Source: Defluviitaleaceae bacterium
Lineage (GTDB): Bacteria; Bacillota; Clostridia; Lachnospirales; WRAX01
Direction of reading: 5' to 3'
Assembly (NCBI GenBank): GCA_009784355.1
Contig: WRBU01000040.1
Span: 1 to 7,789 of the forward strand
DNA: 7,789 bases
The notes beneath the pieces are model-generated. The model searched no databases. It was given only the letters and a program-made list of their open reading frames with translations, and was not told the origin of the DNA. Made by a program: the position numbers and the translations under genes. Shown piece by piece: positions 1 to 5,732 of this stretch (position 1 is the stretch's first letter; each line of letters opens with the position of its first letter).

Positions 1-255
1 ATCCCACTACAAACACTTCGCTCGGATATTGACTATGGATTTGCAGAAGCAGATACCACATACGGCAAATTGGGTGTAAAAGTTTGGGTATATAAAGGTG
101 AAATTTTGCCAGGAATGACTGCAGCAAAAGAGCCAAGCATTCCGCCTGTATCACAAGGTCGTGATGGCAGAGGTCGTGGTCGTAATGACCGTGGCGGCAG
201 AGGTGGCAACGCACCAAGAAGTGGTGGAAATAACGCAAGAGGAGGCAGGAACTAA
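1..255 (+). CDS. rpsC: 30S ribosomal protein S3, C-terminal part (5' end outside window)
   Basis: This is the last 84 codons of ribosomal protein S3, which binds 16S rRNA in the head of the small subunit and helps form the mRNA entry channel. The reading frame is open from base 1 and ends in TAA at 253-255. Residues 1-36 of the fragment match the conserved end of the S3 C-terminal domain: [17 protein letters not shown], then [17 protein letters not shown]. After that comes a tail of about 48 residues. Its last 32 (fragment residues 53-84) are mostly Gly, Arg and Asn with nine arginines in RG/RGG-like spacing, whereas Bacillus-type S3 ends soon after the core with a short acidic/lysine tail. 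The 9-mer GGCAGAGGT occurs at 166-174 and 196-204, so the tail may have grown by duplication. The stop overlaps the rplP start as TAATG, which suggests translational coupling. The identification is certain; the function of the tail is unknown. Confidence 0.97.
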   Translation: MPLQTLRSDIDYGFAEADTTYGKLGVKVWVYKGEILPGMTAAKEPSIPPVSQGRDGRGRGRNDRGGRGGNAPRSGGNNARGGRN

Positions 256-743
256 TGTTAATGCCAAAAAGAGTAAAAAGACGTAAGCAATTCCGTGGAC
301 GCATGAAAGGCAAAGCCCTTAAAGGCAACCGCATAATCTATGGTGATTTTGGTCTTGTTGCCCAAGAACCGGGCTGGATTACGTCCAATCAAATAGAATC
401 TGCTCGTATAGCTATGACTCGTTATATCAAACGTGGCGGTAATGTTTGGATTAAAATTTTCCCAGACAAGCCAATTACGGCGAAGCCTGCTGAAACACGG
501 ATGGGTAAAGGTAAAGGTGCTCCTGAATATTGGGTGGCTGTTGTCAAGCCTGGTCGTGTAATGTTTGAACTTAATGGTGTTGCGGAAGCAACAGCAAGGG
601 AAGCCTTGCGCCTTGCTATGCATAAACTGCCTGTAAAATGCAAGATTTATGGCAGAGAAGAATTAGACCGTGAGCTTGATAAAAAAGCTGAGGATAATTT
701 GAAAAAGGTCGAAGCAAAAAAAGCTGCGGCTGCAAATGAATAA
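255..743 (+). CDS. rplP: 50S ribosomal protein L16
   Basis: L16 is a large-subunit protein that helps organise the A-site tRNA region near the peptidyl transferase centre. The 162-residue product starts [20 protein letters not shown], the usual Bacillota L16 N-terminus, which fixes the ATG at 255. Both family signatures are visible: [15 protein letters not shown] at residues 59-73 and [19 protein letters not shown] at 82-100. Arg82 corresponds to the arginine hydroxylated in E. coli L16 (Arg81). The family is usually about 137-145 residues. Here residues 139-162 form an extra charged Lys/Glu/Ala helix-like tail. AGAGGAGG at 238-245, inside the end of rpsC, is the ribosome binding site, and the start overlaps the rpsC stop by one base. 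Identification is certain. Confidence 0.98.
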   Translation: MLMPKRVKRRKQFRGRMKGKALKGNRIIYGDFGLVAQEPGWITSNQIESARIAMTRYIKRGGNVWIKIFPDKPITAKPAETRMGKGKGAPEYWVAVVKPGRVMFELNGVAEATAREALRLAMHKLPVKCKIYGREELDRELDKKAEDNLKKVEAKKAAAANE

Positions 744-761
744 GGAAGTTGGTGATGTGCT

Positions 762-971
762 GTGAGAAGTAAAGAATATCTTTCGGAATTGTCAACAAAA
801 TCCTCAAGTGAGCTGCAAGCAGAGCTTGTGGGTGCGAAAAAAGAGCTGTTTAATCTGCGTCTTCAAAACGCCACCAACCAGCTAGACAATACCGCAAGAA
901 TAAAAGAGGTAAAGCGCAATATTGCCAGAATTAAAACAGTGATTACTCGCAATGAGCGTGGCTTGGCATAG
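762..971 (+). CDS. rpmC: 50S ribosomal protein L29
   Basis: L29 is a small two-helix hairpin protein near the peptide exit tunnel, beside L23, in a zone that docks chaperones and the targeting machinery. The 69-residue product (family about 65) carries the typical core [35 protein letters not shown] at residues 26-60, given here only as a family match: KELFNLR (27-33), the [10 protein letters not shown] turn (43-52) and ARIKTV (55-60). The start must be the GTG at 762, because an in-frame TGA lies at 753-755 and no ATG follows within the conserved N-terminus. The ribosome binding site is poor: AAGGAAG at 742-748 is 13 bases away and GGTGAT at 751-756 is weak. Translation may therefore depend on ribosomes finishing rplP 18 bases upstream. 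Confidence 0.96.
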   Translation: MRSKEYLSELSTKSSSELQAELVGAKKELFNLRLQNATNQLDNTARIKEVKRNIARIKTVITRNERGLA

Positions 972-1017
972 ATTAAATTGCGTAGGGGATACAATTTTCC
1001 CGTAGAGGAGGTAAAAC

Positions 1018-1287
1018 GTGGCTCAAGCAGTAGAACAAAGAAATTTGCGCAAAACAAGAGTTGGCGTGGTTACCAGCGACAAAATGGATAAAACCGTAGT
1101 TGTGGCTGTTGAAGCAAACCTTCGCCATCCAAAGTATAAAAAAATTGTTAGACGTACGTACAAGCTAAAAGCACATGACGAAAATAACGATTGTGGCATT
1201 GGCGATAAAGTGCGTGTTATGGAATGCCGTCCGCTTTCAAAAGATAAGCGTTGGCGTTTAGTAGAAATTTTAGAAAGAGCGAAGTAA
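1018..1287 (+). CDS. rpsQ: 30S ribosomal protein S17
   Basis: S17 is an OB-fold primary binding protein of the 16S rRNA 5' domain, needed early in small-subunit assembly. The product has 89 residues, a normal length. [20 protein letters not shown] (13-32) is the conserved first strand pair, [11 protein letters not shown] (37-47) the rRNA-binding loop, and [13 protein letters not shown] (62-74) the family signature. The GTG start at 1018 follows a very strong site, AGAGGAGGT at 1004-1012, five bases upstream. The 46-base gap after rpmC holds a short weak inverted repeat (GGGGA 985-989 with TTCCC 997-1001, one G-U pair). It is too small to call a regulatory element. Identification is certain. 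Confidence 0.98.
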   Translation: MAQAVEQRNLRKTRVGVVTSDKMDKTVVVAVEANLRHPKYKKIVRRTYKLKAHDENNDCGIGDKVRVMECRPLSKDKRWRLVEILERAK

Positions 1288-1341
1288 TCCCGAAGTAAAT
1301 CCCTTGGGTGCTTTTAAGCGCAGCGGGAAAGGAGAAAAAAT

Positions 1342-1710
1342 ATGGTTCAACAACAAACAAGACTTGTTGCGGCGGATAACAGCGGTGCCAAAGAAATTAT
1401 GTGCATACGTGTTATTGGCGGCTCTGGTCGTAGATATGCAGGTGTTGGCGATGTTATTATCGCATCCGTAAAAGATGCAACACCCGGCGGCGTTGTAAAA
1501 AAAGGTGAGGTTGTTAAAGCCGTTGTTGTACGCACCAAAAAAATGGTTGGTCGTGCAGACGGCAGCTATGTTCGCTTTGACGACAATGCTGCGGTTATTA
1601 TTAAAGATGATAAAAACCCACGTGGAACAAGAATTTTTGGTCCGGTTGCAAGGGAGCTTCGTGATAAGCAATATATGAAGATTCTTTCTCTTGCACCAGA
1701 AGTCTTATAA
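1342..1710 (+). CDS. rplN: 50S ribosomal protein L14
   Basis: L14 sits at the subunit interface of the large subunit and makes bridges to 16S rRNA. It is also the docking site of the silencing factor RsfS in other bacteria. The product is 122 residues, exactly the usual length, from [20 protein letters not shown] to the end [10 protein letters not shown]. The signature [17 protein letters not shown] lies at residues 71-87, and [16 protein letters not shown] at 93-108 is also typical. The ATG at 1342 is preceded by AAAGGAG (1328-1334). The 54-base leader (1288-1341) contains TCCCG at 1288-1292 and CGGGA at 1324-1328, which could pair and partly cover this site; that is weak and unproven. The next gene's Shine-Dalgarno site begins inside this gene's stop codon. 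Confidence 0.98.
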   Translation: MVQQQTRLVAADNSGAKEIMCIRVIGGSGRRYAGVGDVIIASVKDATPGGVVKKGEVVKAVVVRTKKMVGRADGSYVRFDDNAAVIIKDDKNPRGTRIFGPVARELRDKQYMKILSLAPEVL

Positions 1711-1723
1711 GGAGGTTATGAAA

Positions 1724-2056
1724 ATGGCAGCGAGAATTAAACTTAATGACACCGTTATTATAACCACTGGCAAAGACAAAGGCAAACAAGGCAAGGTTAT
1801 GGCGGTAGACCACAAAAAAGGCAAAGTTATGGTTGAGGGTGCAAACATGATTAAAAAGCACACAAAAGCCAACCAACAAAACCCTCAAGGTGGCATTATC
1901 GAAAAAGAGGCTTTTATGCATGTGTCTAATGTGGCGTATATGCATAAAGGCAAGCCAACCAAAATTGGATTTTCGGTAGAAACTATTGAAAAAAATGGCA
2001 AGAATGTAAAAGTGAAAAAACGTGTGGCAAAGTCCACCGGCGAAACTATCGATTAA
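1724..2056 (+). CDS. rplX: 50S ribosomal protein L24
   Basis: L24 is an early assembly protein of the large subunit that binds the 5' region of 23S rRNA and lies near the exit tunnel. The product is 110 residues (family about 103). It opens with a KOW domain, [19 protein letters not shown] (7-24), followed by [23 protein letters not shown] (35-57) and [10 protein letters not shown] (64-73), all conserved. Two in-frame ATGs exist, at 1718 and 1724. AAGGAGGT at 1709-1716 is only one base from the first but seven from the second, and the second gives the usual N-terminus, so 1724 is chosen. An upstream in-frame start at 1691 lies inside rplN and is rejected. The rplN stop and this site form TAAGGAGG, which favours coupled translation. 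Confidence 0.97.
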   Translation: MAARIKLNDTVIITTGKDKGKQGKVMAVDHKKGKVMVEGANMIKKHTKANQQNPQGGIIEKEAFMHVSNVAYMHKGKPTKIGFSVETIEKNGKNVKVKKRVAKSTGETID

Positions 2057-2072
2057 TATCCAGACTGTCTCG

Positions 2073-2095
2073 GGTCTTGGTATTTTCCCAAGGCT
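2073..2095 (+). promoter_or_regulatory. Hairpin just upstream of the rplE ribosome binding site
   Basis: In the 55-base gap between rplX and rplE, bases 2073-2080 can pair with 2088-2095. This gives eight pairs, two of them G-U, around a seven-base loop, TATTTTC. The core CTTGG/CCAAG is perfect. The stem ends one base before the AAAGGAG that serves rplE (2097-2103). In E. coli, S8 represses the spc operon by binding mRNA at the L24-L5 junction, the same junction as here. Whether this hairpin is an S8 target is inference; I do not see a clear copy of the S8-binding core of 16S helix 21. It could also be a spacer structure without function. Confidence 0.35.
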
Positions 2096-2111
2096 GAAAG
2101 GAGAATTAAAG

Positions 2112-2657
2112 GTGACAAGATTTAGACAAATGTACGAAAATGAAATTGTTCCTGCTATGATGGAAAAATTTGCGTACAAAAATAAAATGGCTGTACCAAA
2201 AATTGATAAAATTGTTGTCAATGTTGGTTTGGGCGAAGCAAAAGAAAATGCAAAAGCAATGGAAGCCTGCCTTGGTGACATAGCCATCATAACAGGACAA
2301 AAGCCAGTACCAACTTTGGCTAGAAAATCTGTTGCAAATTTTAAATTACGTGAAGGTATGCCAATTGGCGTAAAAACAACACTTCGTGGCGATAAAATGT
2401 ACAGCTTTTTGGACAGAGTGATTTCTGTGGCACTTCCTCGTGTGCGTGACTTTCAAGGGGTTTCTGGTGAAGCATTTGACGGTCGCGGTAATTATACCCT
2501 TGGAATTAAAGAGCAAATCATCTTCCCAGAAATTTCGTACGAAAAGATTGACAAAATCCGTGGTATGAACGTGATTATCGTGACCACCGCAAAAAGCGAC
2601 GAAGAGGCACACGAACTGTTAAGGCTTTTCGGAATGCCCTATAAGCGCAATTCGTAG
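2112..2657 (+). CDS. rplE: 50S ribosomal protein L5
   Basis: L5 binds 5S rRNA and anchors it in the central protuberance, where it also touches P-site tRNA. The product is 181 residues (family about 179). Recognisable parts are [16 protein letters not shown] (28-43), [26 protein letters not shown] as a conserved block at 61-86 ([16 protein letters not shown]), [10 protein letters not shown] (108-117), [14 protein letters not shown] (122-135) and the end GMPY. The GTG at 2112 is chosen because it follows AAAGGAG (2097-2103) by eight bases and yields [20 protein letters not shown], which matches L5 N-termini. The frame stays open upstream to 2022, but that part overlaps rplX and is not L5-like. 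The TAG stop at 2655-2657 is part of the next gene's ribosome binding site. Confidence 0.97.
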   Translation: MTRFRQMYENEIVPAMMEKFAYKNKMAVPKIDKIVVNVGLGEAKENAKAMEACLGDIAIITGQKPVPTLARKSVANFKLREGMPIGVKTTLRGDKMYSFLDRVISVALPRVRDFQGVSGEAFDGRGNYTLGIKEQIIFPEISYEKIDKIRGMNVIIVTTAKSDEEAHELLRLFGMPYKRNS

Positions 2658-2669
2658 GAGGTTAGTAAA

Positions 2670-2855
2670 TTGGCTAAAAAGGCTATGGTTGTTAAACAAC
2701 AACGCAAACAAAAATTTAAAGTAAGAGAGTATAGCCGTTGTAAACTTTGCGGCAGACCGCACTCTGTATTGCGTAAATACGCTATATGCCGTATTTGTTT
2801 CAGAGAATTGGCATATAAAGGACAAATTCCAGGCGTTCGCAAGGCCTCTTGGTAG
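2670..2855 (+). CDS. rpsN: 30S ribosomal protein S14, zinc-binding (type Z)
   Basis: S14 is a small-subunit head protein needed late in assembly. At 61 residues this is the short zinc-ribbon form, not the about 89-101-residue cysteine-free form. The metal ligands are C24-x2-C27 and C40-x2-C43, within [20 protein letters not shown]. The rest, [18 protein letters not shown] (44-61), is the standard ending. The start is a TTG at 2670, placed seven bases after AGGAGGT (2656-2662). An internal ATG at 2685 would remove the conserved MAKKA start. The ribosome binding site begins in the rplE stop (TAGGAGG), so translation is probably coupled. Bacteria with this form often keep a zinc-free paralogue elsewhere under Zur control; whether that holds here cannot be seen. 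Confidence 0.98.
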   Translation: MAKKAMVVKQQRKQKFKVREYSRCKLCGRPHSVLRKYAICRICFRELAYKGQIPGVRKASW

Positions 2856-2859
2856 GCAT

Positions 2860-2909
2860 TGTAGGGGTGGTCTTACACATTGCGTAAGCAATGTGGGGTT
2901 GCCGCCCGT
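2860..2909 (+). repeat. GTAGGGG-type hairpin repeat, copy A (rpsN-rpsH gap)
   Basis: The 92-base gap between rpsN and rpsH contains a compound hairpin. The outer stem pairs GGGTGG (2865-2870) with CCGCCC (2902-2907), with one G-U pair. Inside it, CACATTGC (2876-2883) pairs perfectly with GCAATGTG (2888-2895) around a GTAA loop, a GNRA-type tetraloop in RNA. There is no run of T after it, so it is not a typical terminator. The blocks TGTAGGGG, TGTGGGG and CCCGT recur in the same order in the secY-adk gap on the opposite strand (7052-7084). This points to a dispersed repeat rather than a gene-specific leader. Downstream bases 2910-2947 carry only the rpsH ribosome binding site. Confidence 0.6.
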
Positions 2910-2947
2910 ATCCGAAACCGCAATACTCTATAAGGAGGTAAAGTTAA

Positions 2948-3349
2948 ATGGCAATGAGTGATCCTATTGCAGATATGCTTACACGTATACGCAATGCTAA
3001 TTCTGCAAGACACACAACTGTGGATATTCCTGCATCACGCACAAAAGAAGCTATCACCAAAATTTTGGTTGATGAAGGCTATGTAAAAGGCTATGAGATT
3101 GTAGGTGACGCAGTAAAGAAAAATATTCGTATCACATTAAAATATGGTCGTGATAAAAACGAAAAGGTTATTAGTGGAATAAAGCGTATTTCTAAACCAG
3201 GCTTGCGTGTTTACGCTGGCAGTGATGACATACCAAAGGTTTTAAATGGTTTGGGCTGCGCTATCGTTTCCACAAATCAAGGGCTTTTGACCGACAGACA
3301 AGCGCGCACTGCGGGAGTTGGCGGCGAAGTTATAGCTTATATTTGGTAA
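2948..3349 (+). CDS. rpsH: 30S ribosomal protein S8
   Basis: S8 is a primary 16S rRNA-binding protein of the central domain (helices 21 and 25) and, in E. coli, the repressor of the spc operon. The product is 133 residues, normal length. It begins [18 protein letters not shown] and carries [27 protein letters not shown] as the conserved block at 77-103 (RISKPG, RVYA, LNGLG). It ends [19 protein letters not shown] (115-133). The family's usual STS turn that contacts rRNA reads STN here (108-110), a small deviation. The ATG at 2948 follows AAGGAGGT (2932-2939) by eight bases. A second ATG at 2954 is possible but is further from the site. Two structured intergenic elements, at 2860-2909 and 3351-3512, bracket this gene. 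Confidence 0.98.
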   Translation: MAMSDPIADMLTRIRNANSARHTTVDIPASRTKEAITKILVDEGYVKGYEIVGDAVKKNIRITLKYGRDKNEKVISGIKRISKPGLRVYAGSDDIPKVLNGLGCAIVSTNQGLLTDRQARTAGVGGEVIAYIW

Positions 3350-3350
3350 A

Positions 3351-3512
3351 GACAACTCTATTAACCTCATTCCACTATATTTTTGACAAATTTCCCAAAT
3401 ATTAGCACTTGCCAAAAACGCCGTACCTGTGAGTATGCCCGTTTTCGTCAAGCACCAATCTTTGAAAAATTATGCTCAAAAATCTGACGAAGGCAGAGTA
3501 ATAGAGGTTGCC
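3351..3512. repeat. Long imperfect palindrome, MITE-like element, between rpsH and rplF
   Basis: Most of the 215-base gap is one quasi-palindrome. Its ends match in inverted form: GACAACTCTATTA (3351-3363) against TAATAGAGGTTGCC (3499-3512), with one bulge and one mismatch. Moving inward, CTC 3366-3368 pairs with GAG 3496-3498, TTTTTGA 3380-3386 with TCAAAAA 3476-3482, CTTG 3408-3411 with CAAG 3449-3452, AAAACG 3415-3420 with CGTTTT 3440-3445, and CGTAC 3422-3426 with GTATG 3433-3437 around a six-base tip. A competing pair is TTCGTCA 3444-3450 with TGACGAA 3485-3491. TAAA stands directly outside both ends (3347-3350 and 3513-3516) and could be a target-site duplication. No protein is encoded on either strand. 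No T-run follows, so a + strand terminator is unlikely. The structure is directly visible; mobility is inferred. Confidence 0.6.
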
Positions 3513-3564
3513 TAAAAAATATTGCTGCTAATTGACAGAAAAAGCGGCGAAAAGGAGTAAGATT

Positions 3565-4107
3565 ATGTCAAGAATTGGAAAAATGCCTATTACAATTCCT
3601 GCTGGCGTTGATGTTAAGCTGGAAGAAGGCAATTTTATGACTGTTAAAGGTCCAAAAGGCACATTGTGCCGCCAGCTTGCACCTGAAATTACAATCACGA
3701 TTGATAACGGCGTTATGGAAGTTACCCGTCCGAGCGATTTGAAAAAAATACGTTCTTTGCACGGTTTGACTCGTACGCTTATAGACAACATGGTTGTTGG
3801 TGTTACTGCTGGATACAAAAAGAGCCTTGAAATTATTGGTACTGGTTATCGTGCTGCAAAAGCTGGCAATAAGCTAACGCTTACGCTTGGTTACTCTCAT
3901 CCTGTTGAGATGGAAGACCCCGAGGGTATTACTAGCGAAGTAGAAGGCAACACAAAAATACACGTATCAGGCATTGACAAAGAAAAAGTAGGTCAGTATG
4001 CTGCAAATATCCGCGCGAAACGTGAGCCAGAACCATATAAGGGTAAAGGCATTCGCTATCAAGGTGAACACGTGCGCCGCAAGGCTGGTAAGTCTGGTAA
4101 AAAATAG
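3565..4107 (+). CDS. rplF: 50S ribosomal protein L6
   Basis: L6 lies near the GTPase-associated centre and the sarcin-ricin loop of the large subunit and is needed for late assembly. The product is 180 residues, normal length, with the two duplicated L6 folds. [15 protein letters not shown] opens the first, [10 protein letters not shown] (25-34) is its loop, and [11 protein letters not shown] (155-165) is the family signature in the second. The ATG at 3565 follows AAAAGGAG (3550-3557) by seven bases. An in-frame TTG at 3532 would add eleven unrelated residues ahead of the conserved start and has no ribosome binding site. The TTGACA at 3532-3537 resembles a -35 box, but no good -10 box is spaced from it. 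The gene lies after the palindromic element, so its supply of transcript must pass through that structure. Confidence 0.98.
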   Translation: MSRIGKMPITIPAGVDVKLEEGNFMTVKGPKGTLCRQLAPEITITIDNGVMEVTRPSDLKKIRSLHGLTRTLIDNMVVGVTAGYKKSLEIIGTGYRAAKAGNKLTLTLGYSHPVEMEDPEGITSEVEGNTKIHVSGIDKEKVGQYAANIRAKREPEPYKGKGIRYQGEHVRRKAGKSGKK

Positions 4108-4140
4108 GTAAGTAAGTTATGAGGAAGGAGTCGTAGCCAT

Positions 4141-4509
4141 ATGATAAAGAAGCCTGCTCGCAAAATTGCGAGAAAAAGAAGGCATCTGCGGATTAGAAAC
4201 AAACTGGCTGGTACAGCTTGTCAGCCACGTTTGGTGGTCTTCCGCTCTAATATGCATATGTACGCGCAAATAGTAGACGACGCAAAAGGACACACCCTTT
4301 GTGCTGCAAGCACTATGGAAAAAGACGTGGCATCACGTTTACAAAAGACCTCTGACGTAGAGGCGGCTAAAATTGTTGGCGAAACAATTGGTAAAAAGGC
4401 ACAGGCTATCGGCATCACCAATGTGGTGTTTGACAGAGCGGGGTATAAGTATCACGGCAAGGTGCAAGCCTTGGCAGAAGCGGCCCGCGAAGCCGGTCTA
4501 CAATTTTAA
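4141..4509 (+). CDS. rplR: 50S ribosomal protein L18
   Basis: L18 binds 5S rRNA with L5 and L25 and joins it to the central protuberance. The product is 122 residues, typical. It has the basic N-terminal tail ([20 protein letters not shown], residues 3-22), then [19 protein letters not shown] (29-47), and the conserved end [26 protein letters not shown], seen as [10 protein letters not shown] (97-106) and AEAAREAGL (112-120). The ATG at 4141 follows AAGGAG (4125-4130) by ten bases, slightly long. The 33-base gap after rplF shows nothing else. Its TAA stop is the start of the next gene's TAAGGAGG site, so rpsE is probably translated by the same ribosomes. Confidence 0.98.
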   Translation: MIKKPARKIARKRRHLRIRNKLAGTACQPRLVVFRSNMHMYAQIVDDAKGHTLCAASTMEKDVASRLQKTSDVEAAKIVGETIGKKAQAIGITNVVFDRAGYKYHGKVQALAEAAREAGLQF

Positions 4510-4518
4510 GGAGGTAGC

Positions 4519-5025
4519 ATGAGTAAAAAAATAGATGCTAATGCCTTAGACATTATGGATAGAGTGGTAGCGATAAAGCGTGTTACCAAAGTTGTTAAAG
4601 GCGGTAGAACCATGAGCTTTTCTGCGCTTGTTGTTGTTGGTGACGGCAACGGACATGTAGGATATGGGCTTGGTAAAGCGGCAGAAACAACAGAAGCTAT
4701 CCGCAAAGGCAAAGAAGACGCCAAAAAGAATATGATTTATGTGGAAAGAGATGAAAACGACAGTATTTTCCACAGATTTGTTGGTCATTACGGGGCTTCT
4801 AATGTGGTTATGCGCCCTGCACCGGCTGGTACTGGTATTATTGCTGGTTCGCCCGTGCGTGCTGTTATGGAACTTGCTGGTATCAAAAATATTGTTACCA
4901 AATGTATTGGTTCTAGAACAAAACACAATGTGGTTGCAGCTGCTTTTGACGGCTTAAAAAATCTTAAAACACCGCAACAAATTGCTCGTCTTCGTGGGAA
5001 AAGCGTTGAAGAGCTCACGGTGTAA
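4519..5025 (+). CDS. rpsE: 30S ribosomal protein S5
   Basis: S5 sits near the mRNA entry site of the small subunit, affects decoding accuracy, and holds the classic spectinomycin-resistance loop. The product is 168 residues, normal length. The N-terminal double-stranded RNA-binding-like domain shows [20 protein letters not shown] (21-40) and [14 protein letters not shown] (41-54). The C-terminal domain shows [19 protein letters not shown] as a block at 104-122 and ends LRGKSVEEL (158-166). The loop KGGR (27-30) is intact, so nothing here suggests spectinomycin resistance. In the 129-145 stretch, [17 protein letters not shown], the frequent Arg after NVV is Ala. GGAGG at 4510-4514 lies only four bases from the ATG, a tight but usable spacing. 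Confidence 0.98.
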   Translation: MSKKIDANALDIMDRVVAIKRVTKVVKGGRTMSFSALVVVGDGNGHVGYGLGKAAETTEAIRKGKEDAKKNMIYVERDENDSIFHRFVGHYGASNVVMRPAPAGTGIIAGSPVRAVMELAGIKNIVTKCIGSRTKHNVVAAAFDGLKNLKTPQQIARLRGKSVEELTV

Positions 5026-5042
5026 GCTAGGAGGAAATTAAA

Positions 5043-5222
5043 GTGGCTGAATTAAAAATCACTTTGGTAAGAGGTTTGGCTGGCACCAAACCAAAACAAA
5101 GGCTTAACATTAAGGCTTTGGGTTTGGGAAAGGTTAATTCTACCGTTGTCCAAAAAGATAATCCTGCTATACGTGGGATGCTAAAAAAAGTGCATCATCT
5201 TGTAAAAGTAGAAGAGGCATAG
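5043..5222 (+). CDS. rpmD: 50S ribosomal protein L30
   Basis: This short gene gives 59 residues, the normal length of bacterial L30, a late-assembling protein on the surface of the large subunit near 5S rRNA. The translation begins [20 protein letters not shown], continues [20 protein letters not shown], and ends [19 protein letters not shown] before TAG at 5220-5222. The core pattern [11 protein letters not shown]...LGLGK...[19 protein letters not shown] is diagnostic for the family. The start is the GTG at 5043, eight bases after AGGAGG (5029-5034), which itself follows the rpsE stop by three bases. Archaea, eukaryotes and some bacteria lack this short form, so its presence fits a Bacillota operon. 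Confidence 0.97.
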   Translation: MAELKITLVRGLAGTKPKQRLNIKALGLGKVNSTVVQKDNPAIRGMLKKVHHLVKVEEA

Positions 5223-5226
5223 AGAT

Positions 5227-5260
5227 GAGTGCTAGTAGCAAAACTGCTACTTCGCTCTTT
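5227..5260 (+). other. Twelve-pair hairpin followed by T-rich bases before rplO
   Basis: The 69-base gap between rpmD and rplO contains AGTAGCA (5234-5240) and its perfect complement TGCTACT (5245-5251) around an AAAC loop. The stem continues after a small internal loop with GAGTG (5227-5231) paired to CGCTC (5253-5257), including one G-U pair. TTTGGTTT follows at 5258-5265. The interrupted T-run makes it a weak intrinsic terminator at best. Partial read-through would lower rplO, secY and adk relative to upstream ribosomal genes; RNA processing is another possibility. The pairing is visible; any function is inferred. Confidence 0.4.
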
Positions 5261-5291
5261 GGTTTAGAAATAAAATGTGGAGGTGAAATGT

Positions 5292-5732
5292 ATGCAACTA
5301 GGTCAGCTTAGCCCAGCACCAGGCTCAAAAACGAAGGCTTGGAGAAAAGGCAGGGGACATGGTAGCGGTAACGGCAAATTGGCCGGTCGTGGTCGGGATG
5401 GTCAAAAATCTCGCTCTGGCGGTGGAACAAGGCCGCTTTTTGAGGGTGGTCAATTACCACTATTCCGTCGTTTACCAAAACGTGGCTTTAAAAACCGCAA
5501 TAGCCTTGAAATCATCACTATAAATATTTTCCATTTGGATGTGTTTAATGATGGCGACACAGTGGATTATGCGGCGTTAAAGTCAAAAGGACTTGTGTCT
5601 AACAAGCGTGACGGCATAAAGTTATTAGGTGAAGGCGAAATAAGCAAAAAACTTAATGTTAAGCTAGATGCGTTTAGCGAAGGTGCAAAAGAAAAAATTG
5701 AGGCTGCAGGCGGCACAGCAGAGGTGATTTAA
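5292..5732 (+). CDS. rplO: 50S ribosomal protein L15
   Basis: L15 is a late-assembling large-subunit protein whose long basic N-terminal extension threads into 23S rRNA. The product is 146 residues, as in Bacillus. The N-terminal extension shows LSPAPGSK (6-13), RKGRGHGSGNGKLAGRGRDGQ with the glycine/arginine motif at 18-38, and RSGGG (41-45). EGGQLPLFRRLPKRGF (51-66) is the central signature, and the globular end is GEGEISKKLNVKLDAFSEGAKEKIEAAGG in outline (113-141). In the GRGxKGQ motif the usual Lys is Asp37. The frame is open from a GTG at 5277, but GGAGGTG at 5279-5285 lies six bases before the ATG at 5292, so the ATG is chosen. The stop overlaps the secY start (TAATG). Confidence 0.97.
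   Translation: MQLGQLSPAPGSKTKAWRKGRGHGSGNGKLAGRGRDGQKSRSGGGTRPLFEGGQLPLFRRLPKRGFKNRNSLEIITINIFHLDVFNDGDTVDYAALKSKGLVSNKRDGIKLLGEGEISKKLNVKLDAFSEGAKEKIEAAGGTAEVI

Noticed and set aside
985..1001. GGGGA/TTCCC before rpsQ as a third copy of the GTAGGGG hairpin family.
   Set aside because: It shares CGTAGGGGA and CCCGT, but the stem is five pairs with a G-U and no GC-rich body, so the match is too short to count.
1288..1334. TCCCG/CGGGA pairing before rplN as a regulatory hairpin.
   Set aside because: Only five pairs over a 31-base loop. It could mask part of the ribosome binding site but is easily expected by chance.
2022..2111. Longer N-terminus for L5 overlapping rplX.
   Set aside because: It has no family similarity and overlaps L24. 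The GTG at 2112 has a good ribosome binding site and gives the standard L5 start.
1601..2290. Long minus-strand frame opposite rplN, rplX and rplE.
   Set aside because: It runs through three certain genes on the other strand, has composition typical of an antisense shadow and no recognisable domain.
3242..3451. Minus-strand open frame reaching into the rpsH-rplF gap.
   Set aside because: It is antisense to rpsH at one end and lies in the palindromic element at the other. It has no clear ribosome binding site and no recognisable protein.
3532..3564. TTG at 3532 as the rplF start, or TTGACA there as a promoter -35 box.
   Set aside because: The extra eleven residues are not L6-like and lack a ribosome binding site. 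The best -10-like sequence (TAAGAT at 3558) is 20 bases away and overlaps the start region.
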